A stretch of 64,000 nucleotides of DNA, from contig JBAJFE010000014.1 of NCBI GenBank assembly GCA_037903355.1, forward strand, positions 5,332,001 to 5,396,000. Direction: 5' to 3'. Shown piece after piece: positions 24,967 to 36,394 of this stretch (position 1 is the first letter of the stretch; every line of letters begins with the position of its first letter). The position numbers and the translations under genes are program-made. The stretch is from Trichuris trichiura (taxonomy: Eukaryota; Nematoda; Enoplea; Trichinellida; Trichuridae). Below the pieces are notes generated by a model. That model was given only the letters and a program-made list of their open reading frames with translations. It was not told where the DNA came from and searched no databases.

Positions 24967-27190
24967 GCTTATTTAGCGGAAGCTAACATTTGAAACTGAT
25001 ACGTTCTTTTGCATCACCTTTTTTCTGCGTTTTTGATGCAACAGTTGATTGCGTACCTTTTGAGATTCGATTTTGTATTTGTTCCCTTGTTATTGCACTT
25101 TCAGTCTGTTGCGGTTTTTAACTTTTCGCCGAAGACCTGGCTATTCGTTCGTGCATCCGCTAATCCTCTGTTAGTGTTGGTTGACCTTGTCGCCGTTTGT
25201 TGCTTTCTCTTTTCATTCGTCCCGTTTCACTCCAAAATCAGCCTTTCGTTGAATCTGCTGAATCGTATACCAACAGAGACGACAGATAGTCTCATGCACA
25301 TCTGTGATTGTCCGTCAGCTGCCCTTTGTAGTCATCTTGATGTCATTTTACGTCTGCTCAGATGGGAGAAGAACACTTTCCAACAAGTCCTGACACAGCG
25401 GGCTTTCGCAGTCAGCCGGTAGCTTGTATCCCCTGTTCTTTTCATCGTTGACTTTTCCGCTAATTTCCTTGGTCTGCATCTATGTTATCATCTTATGGTT
25501 AACATTGTTATTCTGACAGAGGAGAAAGGTCCACCGCTGCAGCAGGGCAGCTGGTCGCGTTTGCTGCACTTGTGAGGCCAAGTTTGTCTTATCCAAGCCC
25601 TGAAATGCTCTCTTTGCTGTCCTTTTGCATCTTGTCGGTTTCGGCAAACCTTCCAATGCGCTAAGAAGATAGGTCATCCGTCTTTTGTCAACTTTCTCAG
25701 AAAAGGTAGTGCACTGTTCCGGGACTCGCGATTCTCATTCTGACTTGCAAATTCTCGCTCAGGTTGAAACGCACTAGCGGGTTCTAGTGTGAAGACGATG
25801 ACGTTTAATGAGTTTTCGTTTTCGTGTGTTTGCTTGGTTTAGTTCAGTGTTTGTATAGCATTGCGCTTCTTTGGTTATTCGAAACACCGTCATCTGTCAA
25901 TGTTTCACTAAACCTTTAGTTCTCACCGTTTTGTTGCGTTTGTTGTTACGTTTAAGTTTTTTATTCCCTTTGCTGTAACTTACCATCCAATTATTCTTTT
26001 TTATTCATTTCCCATTCGATTCGTAGACCTTTCGTTTTTTAAACGGAGGTATTGTCTGTAGCAAAAAGTAAATTTTTGTTCAACCCCGCTGAGATGCGTT
26101 TCAGCTGTGCAATCGCAGCATTGAGAAAGGGAGCATATTCAGACTAGATGGCGGTCGGTCATAGTGTTTTACTGTAGCTCCAAGCATTTATCTGGCACTT
26201 GCCGCACTTAGTCGTCAGCTAGTTCGTGGAACTAGTGATAACTGAGTTCAACTGACGTAATCCCTTTCGTGTTCATGATATTATGGAGTGTTCTCTATTA
26301 TGACGTAAGTAAAAGGCTCTTCTGCACGTACTACACACTAATGTGCTGCAGGTTCCTCATGTGCGGAGTACATTTCAAGTATTCGGCTAATCTTATGCAT
26401 AGGTGAAGTGTTCGTGCTGCAGTTATCGTTTCTACCATTGTTTTCGTTGCACGCGAGAGCTGGCTGGAGTTCTTAGTTTCGTTAATTTGTGTTCTGTTTT
26501 CTGTTGGAAGCTCCTACTGCTGACTAACCCAGTGACTGTCCTTTAGCTCTTCATCGTGATAGCTAGCAGAAGGCAGCGCGTTGGTTTGACTTTTTGCTTG
26601 ATATATTCCTTCTAAGTTATTGGTTGCGCGTTAACTTATTGATATTTTTCTCCTGTCCACTTGAGAACTAATTTCTTCGTGATGTCCGGTTGATCGCTGT
26701 TGTTCTCTCTTCGGCAGCTTTGTCATAGAGCACCCGAACATTTCAACCTGTTCTTATAGCTTTATCTTGTCATTTTGAAAAGTTGAATGTGGGTGCTTCT
26801 TTTGGTTGAGGTGATCACAAGTCCACTTATTATTTTACCTTATACCCTGTCCGTTCCTTGGGACAACATCATCTGCGACATTAGTTCGTTGATCGGTAAC
26901 CTGTTATTTGCATTAATTACTACCTGTTGATTTTTGCTATTAGATTGTGTATTAGACCGGGCTCTCCACCATTACAGTTTTTCATGAATAATGAACAATG
27001 TTTCCACGCCGGTTATGGGTGACGTCAAGTCTGAGTCACTTCAGTTGTTTCACAGTCACAGGTGTGCAGGTGTTAATGCGCCCTGCTATATCGTGGTGAG
27101 GGATGCCTATTTGTCCACTCCCTTTGTGTGCTTGTTAGCGTATCTCGTTGACTTGGACTGTTGTGCTTTGTCCTAATAAAAGTTGTGTTT
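24967..27190 (+). other. Probable long 3' UTR of the ncl-1-like gene
   Basis: After the TAG at 24964-24966 the DNA is strongly pyrimidine-rich for about 2.2 kb. It ends at a canonical AATAAA (about 27174-27179) followed by a GT-rich tract, a typical cleavage context. A 137-codon open frame at 25009-25422 has no recognisable motif and is taken as chance. The UTR length is inference; earlier cleavage sites are possible. Confidence 0.45.
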
Positions 27191-27344
27191 GAAAATAGTT
27201 TTATGTGCGGCCATTTTTGATAGCTGCATCGCTGCTTCGAAATCGTCTTATATTATTTTCTTGACATTGAATATTTTTATTATAATAGTCCAAGCGAAAC
27301 GCCACACTTGTCGCCTTTCTTCTGTTTTCGGATGCGTTAGACAA

Positions 27345-27810
27345 AGTAGGATACAGTGGACAAAGAACGTTCTGAACGTTTAAGGGGCGAGTGAATTCCG
27401 TCCTGATAAAAATTCTTTGGGCGAGACTTCATGAGAAGCTGGAAATGCTTTTCGAGTTCTAATTGATTGGCATAACCTTTTGGCTGATAAAGGCGGAGAA
27501 AGGATATCAGCAGGCTGAGATCCGGTTAGAGCTGGAGGTATCAGTACATCTATATCGACTCGTCCAGCTTAAGGCACTTTTTTGCTACAACCTGGCAGTT
27601 TCATGGAAAAGTGTTGCTTTTTGCCTGTTGGGCTGCATTTTTCGTAACTTTTTAAGTGCCGTTTGCAATTCATAACAGTGGAGGATTGAAAAAGCTGGGA
27701 GCTGGTTTGTCGTGCCTTGAATAATGAGTAGCGTACCACCCTGATGAGGTACAGCCAGGAAAGAAAGCGTTTTTGGGTAGAAACTCGATTTCAGGTATCT
27801 CCCTGGTGAA
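27345..27810 (+). repeat. Dispersed repeat A, copy 2
   Basis: Diverged partner of 11340-11830 in the same orientation. It starts about 170 bp downstream of the putative poly(A) signal of the ncl-1-like gene. The two copies bracket most of that gene. Confidence 0.6.
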
Positions 27811-28385
27811 CTGCGCTCACTTGCCTACGTGACCCGTCGCTTTCTGTTGTCGTGGGGAAACCTTTTTTCATTAAATGAAAACTACTAAGAAAAGGAGGTA
27901 TCAGTAACAGTGATCCTTTCTGTAGCCCTGCGGTCAGTTCTGCAGGTCCCTAACCTTACCTGTTTTTTAATGTATGCAATCCGTGAGACTGAATTAGCTG
28001 GCCTTTTGCCTTCCGTATTTGGCTGAGATGCCCACTGGAAGTTTTGTTTGATACCCAACTTGCACTTTATATTTCTTTGCTGCTGTCGTCGGTTCTTCTT
28101 CAACCGCCCTTTCAAAGCCACATCGTTTAATCTCGATCACCTTTTCTACCTCATTTCTTCTCGATGTCCTTTTATGTGCCAGTGTGCACTCACTACCTCA
28201 TCGAAAGGGTAAGTCCCCCGTCACAACAGTTAACGATATTATGATAAGCTTCCCGTTGCAGCGACTCTTCTTTGAAGCTGGAGACGCAAAGGCATCAGGT
28301 ATATAATATATTTCTTTTCTGTTTTGAGTACCTCTCAAACTAAAGCGGGATAAGCTAGCGTGATGCAAATTAGGCTGATCTGTTT

Positions 28386-30630
28386 TGCACCGACAAGGCC
28401 AAGGAATATGTCCTACAACAGGTAAAGAAGTACTTTAAGGAAGAAGGCACCGAGCATCAGACTACCGTCCCATATATTCCACAGCAGAACGCATGGCCTA
28501 ACGCAAGAACCGTTCGCTAACGGAGATGACTAAGTGTGCGGTATTTCGTGCAGACCTTTACAATCGCTTCTGGAGTGAAGCGGTTCGATTCGTGGCATAT
28601 TTGCGCAGTTGACTGCCAAGTCGAAGCGTAAACAAGACCCCTTATGAACATTTTTTCTGTTGGAAACTGGAACATATCGAGGTATTTAGTTCAAAAGTTT
28701 GCTACTTAGTACCAATGTAGAGGCGGCAGAAATGGGGTGAAAAGGCAGCGGAAGGTGTATTCATTGGATATCACGGTCCCACCAAAGGTTGTCAGATTCT
28801 GTATCTGAAGACAAACTGCACCTGAGTTAGCATTTCCGTTAAGATCGTGAAAAAAGTGGAACCAGAGGAACGCATAACCGCCTTTTAACAACAGTGGGAA
28901 CTAGAAAGGTATCAAATGATTCCACAACCAAAACAGGGTCTTTTTACCAATTTGGACCGACAGAAAGAGGAAGAGTTCCCAGTAGCTGCACCGATGCGGT
29001 TATCAGACGTTGAAGAAAATAGAAAGCCTTCAGGAGACGAAAGATTAATATCTTTTGCAACAAAAACTTCAATACGACATTCGGATAAAGCGAATGAAGG
29101 TATCCCAGCGAAGAAACTCGGTTACTGAGTGGAAGTCCCAAGGAAAATGGCCCCGTCTTCATGAGAGGACATGGTCAGCCTCTCTCCAAAAGAGAAGAAA
29201 GAGTGGATGTAAACCGCAGAAGTGAAGAAGTCTTTGAAGGACTATAAGATCTCGGAAGTGATCGATTTCCCATGAGGAAAAAAATAGACCACTTGCAAAT
29301 GGGTATTCAAGGCTAAATTTGACTCGCAAGGCCGTGTTCATGGGTTTAAGGCTTGACTGGCGGCGGAAGGATTTTCGCAGAACTACAGCAAAGATTAAGA
29401 GGGAACTTTTACCCCTATCATGAAATGTGAAACGGTTCGTGTGTTGTTTGTAGTTGCAGCCATGCAGAATTGGAAGACCTTAACGTGGAGCAACGCAGGG
29501 CTTCGGGAAACCAGGAAAAGAGAGGTGTTGCTTCGGGAGAAAAGCATTTGCGGACTCTGCAAGATATCGGAATAGGAAGGCTACCAGAGCACTATCGAAG
29601 CTGGGTTTTACGCAAGGTCAAGCTGACCAATGCCTGGTCGTGAGAAAAGAAAAATGGTGAAACCTCACACGTCCTGCTGGTATGTGGACGACTTTCTTGT
29701 AGCTGCATTCTCAGAGAAGCTAACAAGAAAAGTGGGTGAACAGCTCGATGCACATTTTTCTATGCCAAGGATTTGGGTGGAGTTGCTCACTATCTCAGAA
29801 TTGAGGTATAGAGTAAATAGGACGGGTCCTTCCTATTGTGCCAAAATAGTAAAATTGCTGAGGCGCTAAAGGAGCATGGAATGCTGAAGCTGAAACCAGC
29901 GACCGCGCCAATTGAAGCAGGCTATCTGAATAGTTTGTTGGATAGAAGCAAAAGATTGATGAACAATAAGAAATATTGACATACAGTTGGTTCCTTGCTG
30001 TATCTGTCAACAACGTCCAGGCCAAGCAAAGTCATGGCAGTGGGATTATTGTATAGATGTATTCAGGCACTTACGGAACCTGACTGAAACTTTGTTAAGC
30101 GTGCCATGTATTATTTGGCCAGTACCATTTACCAAAACATGCACCTTTCAAGTGCGAGCGTAATGGAGCTGCAATGTTACGTGCACGGTGAATGATACGG
30201 TGACAAGAATGAGACGAAATCAACCAGCGGTTACGTATTCAAATTAAGCGAATGCGCGGTGACATGTTGAAGTCAGTAACAGTCGTTGGTAGCGTCGTCT
30301 TCCACTGAGGCCGAAAACGTGGCAGCGTCACATGCGTGTACGAAGTTGTTATGGTTAAGACAACTACTCAACGAGATAAGTTTGCCTCAAACGAGACCTA
30401 CGGTGGTGCATGAAGACAACCAGAGGTGTATTCGACTACTAGAGTCAGATAGCTGTGGCGCACAGACGAAGCACATTGACGTCCGCCGCCACCAACTTCG
30501 CACTTTGCAAGTTGTCATAACGATTCAATAATGCTGTCCCTTTTAGGAGATGACTGCGGATATTTTAACAAACCACTCAGAAAAAAACGTTTCTTTAAAT
30601 TTGCGGAGCACCTGGAACCTCAGGATTGAA
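28386..30630 (+). pseudogene. Ty1/Copia polyprotein relic (integrase-RT-RNase H)
   Basis: Copia pol blocks appear in the normal order across shifting frames. First is integrase core remnant EGTEHQTTVPYIPQQN near 28440. Next are RT blocks KAKFDSQGRVHGFKA near 29310 and GTFTPIMKCETVR near 29400. The RT active site WYVDDFLVA is at about 29678-29704. RNase H follows: SSSTEAENVAASHA near 30292, HEDNQ near 30410, TKHIDVRRHQLR near 30470. The C-terminal EMTADILTNH lies near 30549. Numerous stops and frameshifts make it dead. No LTRs were found. Confidence 0.85.
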
Positions 30631-30639
30631 GCCAAATAA

Positions 30640-31930
30640 TGCAGTGACGTGTACGCGGCATGAAGGGATGTCGGAGAACTGTCGCCTAACACATGTTCAG
30701 CAAAACAGTGCTTGACGAAAAGAGTCAAAAGGCTATACGCGGTCCATTTATAACTGTACAATAAGAATTAGCATACCGCGCGCGGCGATGAGAACAGCGT
30801 TTCCCATTTCTATTCTTTCATCTTTCTGTTCCTATGTATGCCCCGTTCGGACTGATTGGTTGCTCTGCTGTTTCTCTTAATATTAAATTATTCTTGCTTC
30901 ATGCGTGTTTTGCCTGCTGGCCAACAACATCCAATTCTTTCGGATTTTTTCTAAAATCTGACCGCAGACATACAGTAATCAAAGCGGTAAACAAAAAATG
31001 CATGCACATTCTGTGAACAACAAATAAACATGTATACACTAAACATGACGTTGTTTTCGCCTTGTGATCGAATACAGTAAAAGTGACGTTATTTTCGCGT
31101 TAAAACGCAGCCGTTCGGATGCTGCGAACCGCCGTGCTAGGTTAAGCCAGTGCTTAAACAAGTCGTTATTCTCTGTAGTCAGCAGCAAGTTAGCAAGCGC
31201 CCAAAAACGACAGAAGCGGTACGAATGCATTTTCAGGTCTTGTCGGTTATGCGTCTAACTGTCTGAGAAATGTAGGTTCTTTTTATGGCAAGCAGACGAG
31301 CACCCTGTTCTGCCTTTACTGCGGAGCATGCAAAGGCGGGATACTTCGTGCATTCTTCTGTGTCGACTTCTACGTATTTAATAATTACTGAAAACGTGCA
31401 AACCATTTTTTGTACACTTACACACAAATTCCAAATCTTCGGAGCTTTCAGAGACTAGCGCCACCGTTTTCAGCAATCACAATTACAGGTTCTGTATGCA
31501 CTGAGGCTAGTAGCGTAGAGGTAGGTCAGATTAGTTACATAACCGAAGATGGACAGGCGAAGTTTGTAATAGCTGAAAAGCCAGCTTTCAGTCGTTTGAA
31601 GTACTTTTGTGGCGTCCTAGTTTCTTGAGGTCCTAATTTCTCCTGATTTCTAGTATCGTCGGCATTGGAAGGGCTTCTATGTCATTACGTCAGCCCCTAT
31701 TCGCAAGAAGTCGAAGAATGATACTCTCACTATTGGCAGGGGTCAGCAACTTCTACTCTGATCTTTCTCGTATAGCAGGAGGTGTCAGCTGTTTGAACAA
31801 AACCAACAGGATATGTTCTGCAGTCAATTTACCTTCCATAGACTTTCCAAGTGCATAGAGCTTGAACACATCGGTTTATTTTATTGAATAGCTCTTGAAA
31901 TGTACCGCAGTGCGCTTCATGTTCGCTAGC
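30640..31930. other. No gene recognised
   Basis: Short unrelated open frames only; no splice-linked protein, RNA gene or element end was recognised. Confidence 0.4.
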
Positions 31931-31935
31931 TGCAA

Positions 31936-32304
31936 TTATGATAGGATGTGACTTTTGACTACCAAGCACTCTCTGCCGCGCCTCTCAGGAACGTTTCCAC
32001 TACAACGGAAAAATTTGCAATGGCCAAATGAAAGCCGTCTACTGCCTCTTGAGCCCGCAAAGAGCACTGATTTTGAGTAAACTAATTTTTTCAAGTTACT
32101 AAGATTGCTGCGTCCATGGACAACTGCCTCAAACTGGTTCCAGAACAATTTGAATTCCAGCATATCCCCACTGAACTTTGGGAGGTTCCATTTCAGAAGG
32201 TTGAGCCGTGCCGAACTCAGCTCAGGAGCTGAGCAGTCTTCGGCGAGCCTTGCAGCACGTTTAACGCTGCACCTTACTCCTGTGGTCCACGACCGTCGTT
32301 TCAA
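31936..32304 (-). pseudogene. BEL/Pao gag fragment
   Basis: A minus-strand open frame of 122 codons contains NLLKWNLPKFSGDMLEFKLF followed by WNQFEAVVHGRSNLSNLKKL. This is the conserved BEL/Pao gag stretch (usual form LPKFSGD-x-LEF-x-x-FW). It breaks off after the following segment and no adjacent pol was identified, so it is an isolated fragment. Confidence 0.75.
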
Positions 32305-32309
32305 ACGCC

Positions 32310-33980
32310 ATGGTGTTTTCCATTTCCTTTTTCATGGGTCCCTCATCCTCTAAATGGGGCTCCATGGCACTATGTACTTGCTACAGTTTTGCCCAGTACG
32401 CTTCTAAAAGCGTAAGGACGGTGCAGACTTCTAACTTCGTACCACTGTCCCTGGATTTACCAGTCCATAACGTTCAAGCGGGCCCACAACCCACTGTTTG
32501 TGGTTCAGAGATTCCAGTTTAGTCATCCCGCTTGATCACTACAAGGCAACAATCACAAATCAGGCGACCCTTATCCAACCCAGATGGCCATGTTTACAAA
32601 TACTAAGTTCAATTTTTTGCTGCAAAATATTGATAACACAGCTTTCGACTAAGCTTTTACTTTGTCTACGGAACATTCAACGTGTTTTCTGTACGCTCGA
32701 ACGCGCAGGTACAGATAGCCTTCCTGCTATTCATTAGTTCCTCTTACCCTGGAACAGTACCGTTTTGTCTTGTTTGGTTTGGTTAACTTTCCCGGTTCTA
32801 CCAGGCTCATTTCGATATGCTTTTACTTCAAGTATATATGTAGCTTTAAACCATTGTTTCAATATTTTACTCTCCGTTATTCTTTTTTCTGACTATTGCA
32901 AGGAACGGAAAAAATCCTCAGGATCTTCGAATTTCTACGTCTTTTTAATTTGCTGATCAGAAACAGCAGAATTTGTTGACTACATGACGAATTAGAACAA
33001 ACCGTGAGGGTAACGCGTTCTTAAATCGCCTTGAATCCTGGTCAAGAATTCGCATGAAGAGAAACTAAGGTCTTGCTTGGAAGCGCTTTCTAATTCAGTC
33101 TGGCTTCATCTGCATAATAAAGACAGTCCTGATTGCATCTATGTCTTTTCAAATACCGTTTCTTTTTTCTCTGCAATCACCGGTTAAAGTTGCACATTCT
33201 TACAAGTTTTCTCCACGAATATCTAGTTACCAAATATTGCGTTGTTTTTTGAAATTTTCAAGCCAACGAAGACTGGCGTTGAAATTTGGTTAGCCATTTT
33301 AACATTCCGTTCGATTGCAGCGTTTTCGCGTGCAGTAAGGAGCCAGGCACTAGGTGCCAAGGTAAGCATTCATGAACAAATACGTAGGAGAGGTTCCAGT
33401 TTCTCATTCTGAAGTATTTTCACAAATTTTCGCTCTGAGTTTCTACTTTCTTCCAAAAACTGTCCAAATAATTTTTTGGTGCATTTCTTAGTGTTCTTCT
33501 TGATGTCAGAAATTTTTGCTGCGCCATATCTTATTTTTTCAGTTAACAAACACTTTGGCTCACATCTATTCTATTATTTCTGGTTTTTCCTTTAACTACA
33601 GTGCTAGGCGTTTTCTTTTCAACACATTTAACTGCAGAAATTATTACAATCTGGAAGAGGAAGCAGGAAGTACGGTCAATAGCTTACACCAAGCTGGCTT
33701 GTTTCAAAAATTTTCACTGCGTTCTAGAAGTAGCGGTGTTCGAAATAACCGAGGTTGAAGCAAAACCGAGCCAATTACAGCAGCAGCAAGAGCAGCTCGG
33801 TATACCTGCTTCTAATATTGATAGACGAACGAAAATAGAAGCGGCAGTAAAACTAGCAGAACAACGGAGTACAGTTAAAACTGGATTATCAGAATTCGGT
33901 GTGGGGAGCAACGGACTTAAAACACCATAAACGACCTCTAAGTTGTAAGTACGGGACTGTAGATTTTCATGTTAAACTGT
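32310..33980. other. No gene recognised
   Basis: Contains an open frame at 33601-33930 (+) whose C-terminal half is Gln/Glu-rich and reads like ordinary coding sequence (a run of Q around 33777-33795). It has no homologue I recognise and no convincing splice partner. The rest shows only short frames. Confidence 0.35.
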
Positions 33981-33984
33981 TGCA

Positions 33985-34152
33985 CATACGGAATGTATGT
34001 CCCGTTTAAAAATTTATTCCTCCGGAGCTATCGGGTCAATCGTGACCCGTATTCAGCGGTCTTAAATTATAAATTAAAAGGCCGCTAAAGAAGGGTCACG
34101 ATTGACCCGAAAGCTCCGGAGAAATAAAAATTTATAAACGGGACATACATTA
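33985..34152. repeat. Palindromic element related to 13799-14099
   Basis: Arms start ATGTATGTCCCGTTTA (33992) and end with its complement TAAACGGGACATACAT (about 34150). The inner core CTCCGGAGCT-TCGGGTCAATCGTGACCC is shared with the palindrome at 13.8 kb. Short spacer around 34070. Arms are slightly more diverged than in the 13.8-kb copy. Confidence 0.88.
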
Positions 34153-34614
34153 AGTAAGCCTATTACTTCCTAAAAGGTTTAAGTTAATTTTTCTGATACG
34201 CTTCCTTCGACCTGCCTCTGTTTTACAGGTCCGTGAACTGCTTCCGAACGAACTACCTTCGCATTAGTAGTACTCTGTACTTCATTATTACGGGACAATC
34301 TGTGGAGCGACCAGTACTGAAGTGTCCTAAAAACATTTGTTACCTCAATAGTCCTAGTTCGTTGAGTCATATTCTTAATTCATTGAGAAAACTGTTATGT
34401 GTTCAGATGACCTGTTTCTTCGCTACTTCGTGCTGATGACGGATTTTCTAAAAAGAATTTGACCTTTTGTTGTATTCGTACAGCTTCAATGCAACTGTGC
34501 TGCTCTTTAAAGAGTACAGCTTAGAATGGCTGCAGAATAAAAAAAACTGGATAAACTTTTTTCTTCTAAAATTTTTTTGCGGTACTTTCAACGAGTTTTG
34601 TGAATAACGTTTAT

Positions 34615-34700
34615 TGCAAAAACGTTAATACGGAGCTTTCGGGTCTCTCCGTGACCCATCATCACCGCAATTTGTGCCGCCCGTCGGGTCGGTCTTTATG
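34615..34700. repeat. Half-copy of the palindromic element
   Basis: ACGGAGCTTTCGGGTCTCTC followed by GTGACCCATCATCACCGC repeats the core of the elements at 13.8 and 34.0 kb, but no complementary arm follows; the sequence changes into a GC-rich patch. Confidence 0.6.
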
Positions 34701-34829
34701 GTTGCCAGTCGCTCCATCCGACCGACTTTGGCCGAGACCTCAGCCGTGAGCTCTGTTTTGAGCCGTCGGGTTTCGGTCCCACCTAGTCAGTCAGACGGTG
34801 CAGTAAGCGCCCAACCGCCCAGTGAAAAT

Positions 34830-35109
34830 GTGTCCAACCGACCTTCCACGACGGCGACACAATAACAAAAGAGCGACAACATAACATCTAAAAACACGCG
34901 TTAAGAAGAAATGAAAAAAGAAAAACAAAATTAAGTGCATGAGGGCACAAAAAAGAAAAGATGACAACGAAAGGCACAGAGGAAGGAAGGCGGAGTCGCG
35001 GGAAAGAAGGTTTAAAACCTGATTTGTTTAAACAGACGGGTATATATGGTTGGTTTGCTCGTTGTCGCTCTTTTGTTGGTGTGTCGCCGTTGTGGAAGGT
35101 CGGTTAGAC
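34830..35109. mobile_element. MITE with 50-bp inverted ends
   Basis: Left end 34830-34880 (GTGTCCAACCGACCTTCCAC...AAAAGAGCGACAAC) is complementary to 35061-35109 with a few mismatches. The interior of about 180 bp is very purine-rich on the + strand and codes for nothing. No target duplication is clear. Class unassigned. Confidence 0.75.
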
Positions 35110-36390
35110 AGATTTTCAAGGTTCGCGTCTTCCGTTTATGCTGAAAATGCGGCAGGGGTAATCCCTAAGCGTTCTTAAATCGTATCTAAAATTGTTCTCC
35201 TCTTGTAAAATCGCTTCTCTATATCCGCGGCTTTTGCTTAACACAGTTTATCCTAAGGGAAGCAGTCACGTCAAATTTGACGGAGACAGATGAGCCACTA
35301 CTAAATGTGACAACTGCATATGCGCGTATCGAATTTCATCTCCAGTCATGGCTTTTCCCATCTTTCTCAGTGATGTTAGCTATTCCCTAACATCGCTGAC
35401 GACGGAACAAGAGCAGTTTCGAAAAGTACAGGATCACTGTTCTGTATCTTCTATAACAATTTGCTGATCCAATCGCTGATAGGGTATTCTGAAGCTCAAC
35501 TACAGACTTAGAAGACAACGGGAGGACGCATGCGCACAGCGTTTCCCAAGTGAATTAAAGTGGAAATAGAACAGCGGACATCTGGTCTCCATCTCCCATT
35601 TTCATATGTTATCATTAGTGCTTAGCGTAATTTTGGAGACAAGGATAGAAGACATGCTGTCTGAGAGCTTTTAACTTACGCTAGTTAAATAATAAATATT
35701 CAAATAATTTGTTTCAGTACTCAGATGAAAAGCAAATGAATCACTGCAGCATTCTATGTCAACATTTGATCGCAAATTTTAGCAGTGTAGTGACGTCCGA
35801 CTAGCACCCGGTTCGATGAAAAGTACTGATCACATTAGGTAATCATTGTTACTTAAATTCTTTGTAAGTAAACACTCTCAGGCATATTCAGAAAGGGCCG
35901 GGAAGCATGAGGTCAATGTGAAGAATAATTATAAAACATAATATCCGTTTTGGTTCATGAGAACTCACGGTAAACCGATTTAACAAAGTGTAATACTTAG
36001 AATTTTGAACATGAAAAGAATTAAACGTACGGCAAAGGAGATCATTCTATTAACTTCTAAGAGCCAATAACATTTTTGAAATATGTGTGTAGAATTGTTC
36101 TGTTAGTCCAGAAACCACATTTAAATGGATGAGACGCAACAAATGACATAGGTAGCAGAAACTTCATGAATGTTCAGATGGGTTCTGCAGCGCTTCGAAA
36201 AATTGTTGCTTAAGTGTGCGGCAAGTAGCATGTTCGAGAGGGCAAGAGAAAAGATTGGCGCTAAAAACAGCAAAAAATAGCACAGATTTGACGCTGCAGC
36301 TTGTAAGTGCAGCCAACTAAGGTAAGTCACCAACTCACCGAGCGTGAAAGAATTACAATAAAACAACTGAGTAAACCACTCAGTTACACA
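35110..36390. other. No gene recognised apart from a foldback remnant
   Basis: Contains the degenerate foldback-family member at 35388-35512, and probably the 3' UTR of the minus-strand plexin-domain gene next to 36395. No canonical AATAAA was located on the minus strand with confidence. Confidence 0.4.
35388..35512. repeat. Degenerate member of the foldback family
   Basis: Has GACGACGGAACAAGAGCAGTTTCG, then GTTCTGTATCTTCTATAACA and AATTTGCTGATCCAATCGCT followed by GATAGGG, in the same block order as the member at 43.9 kb. Confidence 0.6.
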
Positions 36391-36394
36391 ATAG

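Noticed and set aside
25009..25422. 137-codon open frame after ncl-1
   Set aside because: Hydrophobic translation of T-rich DNA with no motif; better explained as 3' UTR.
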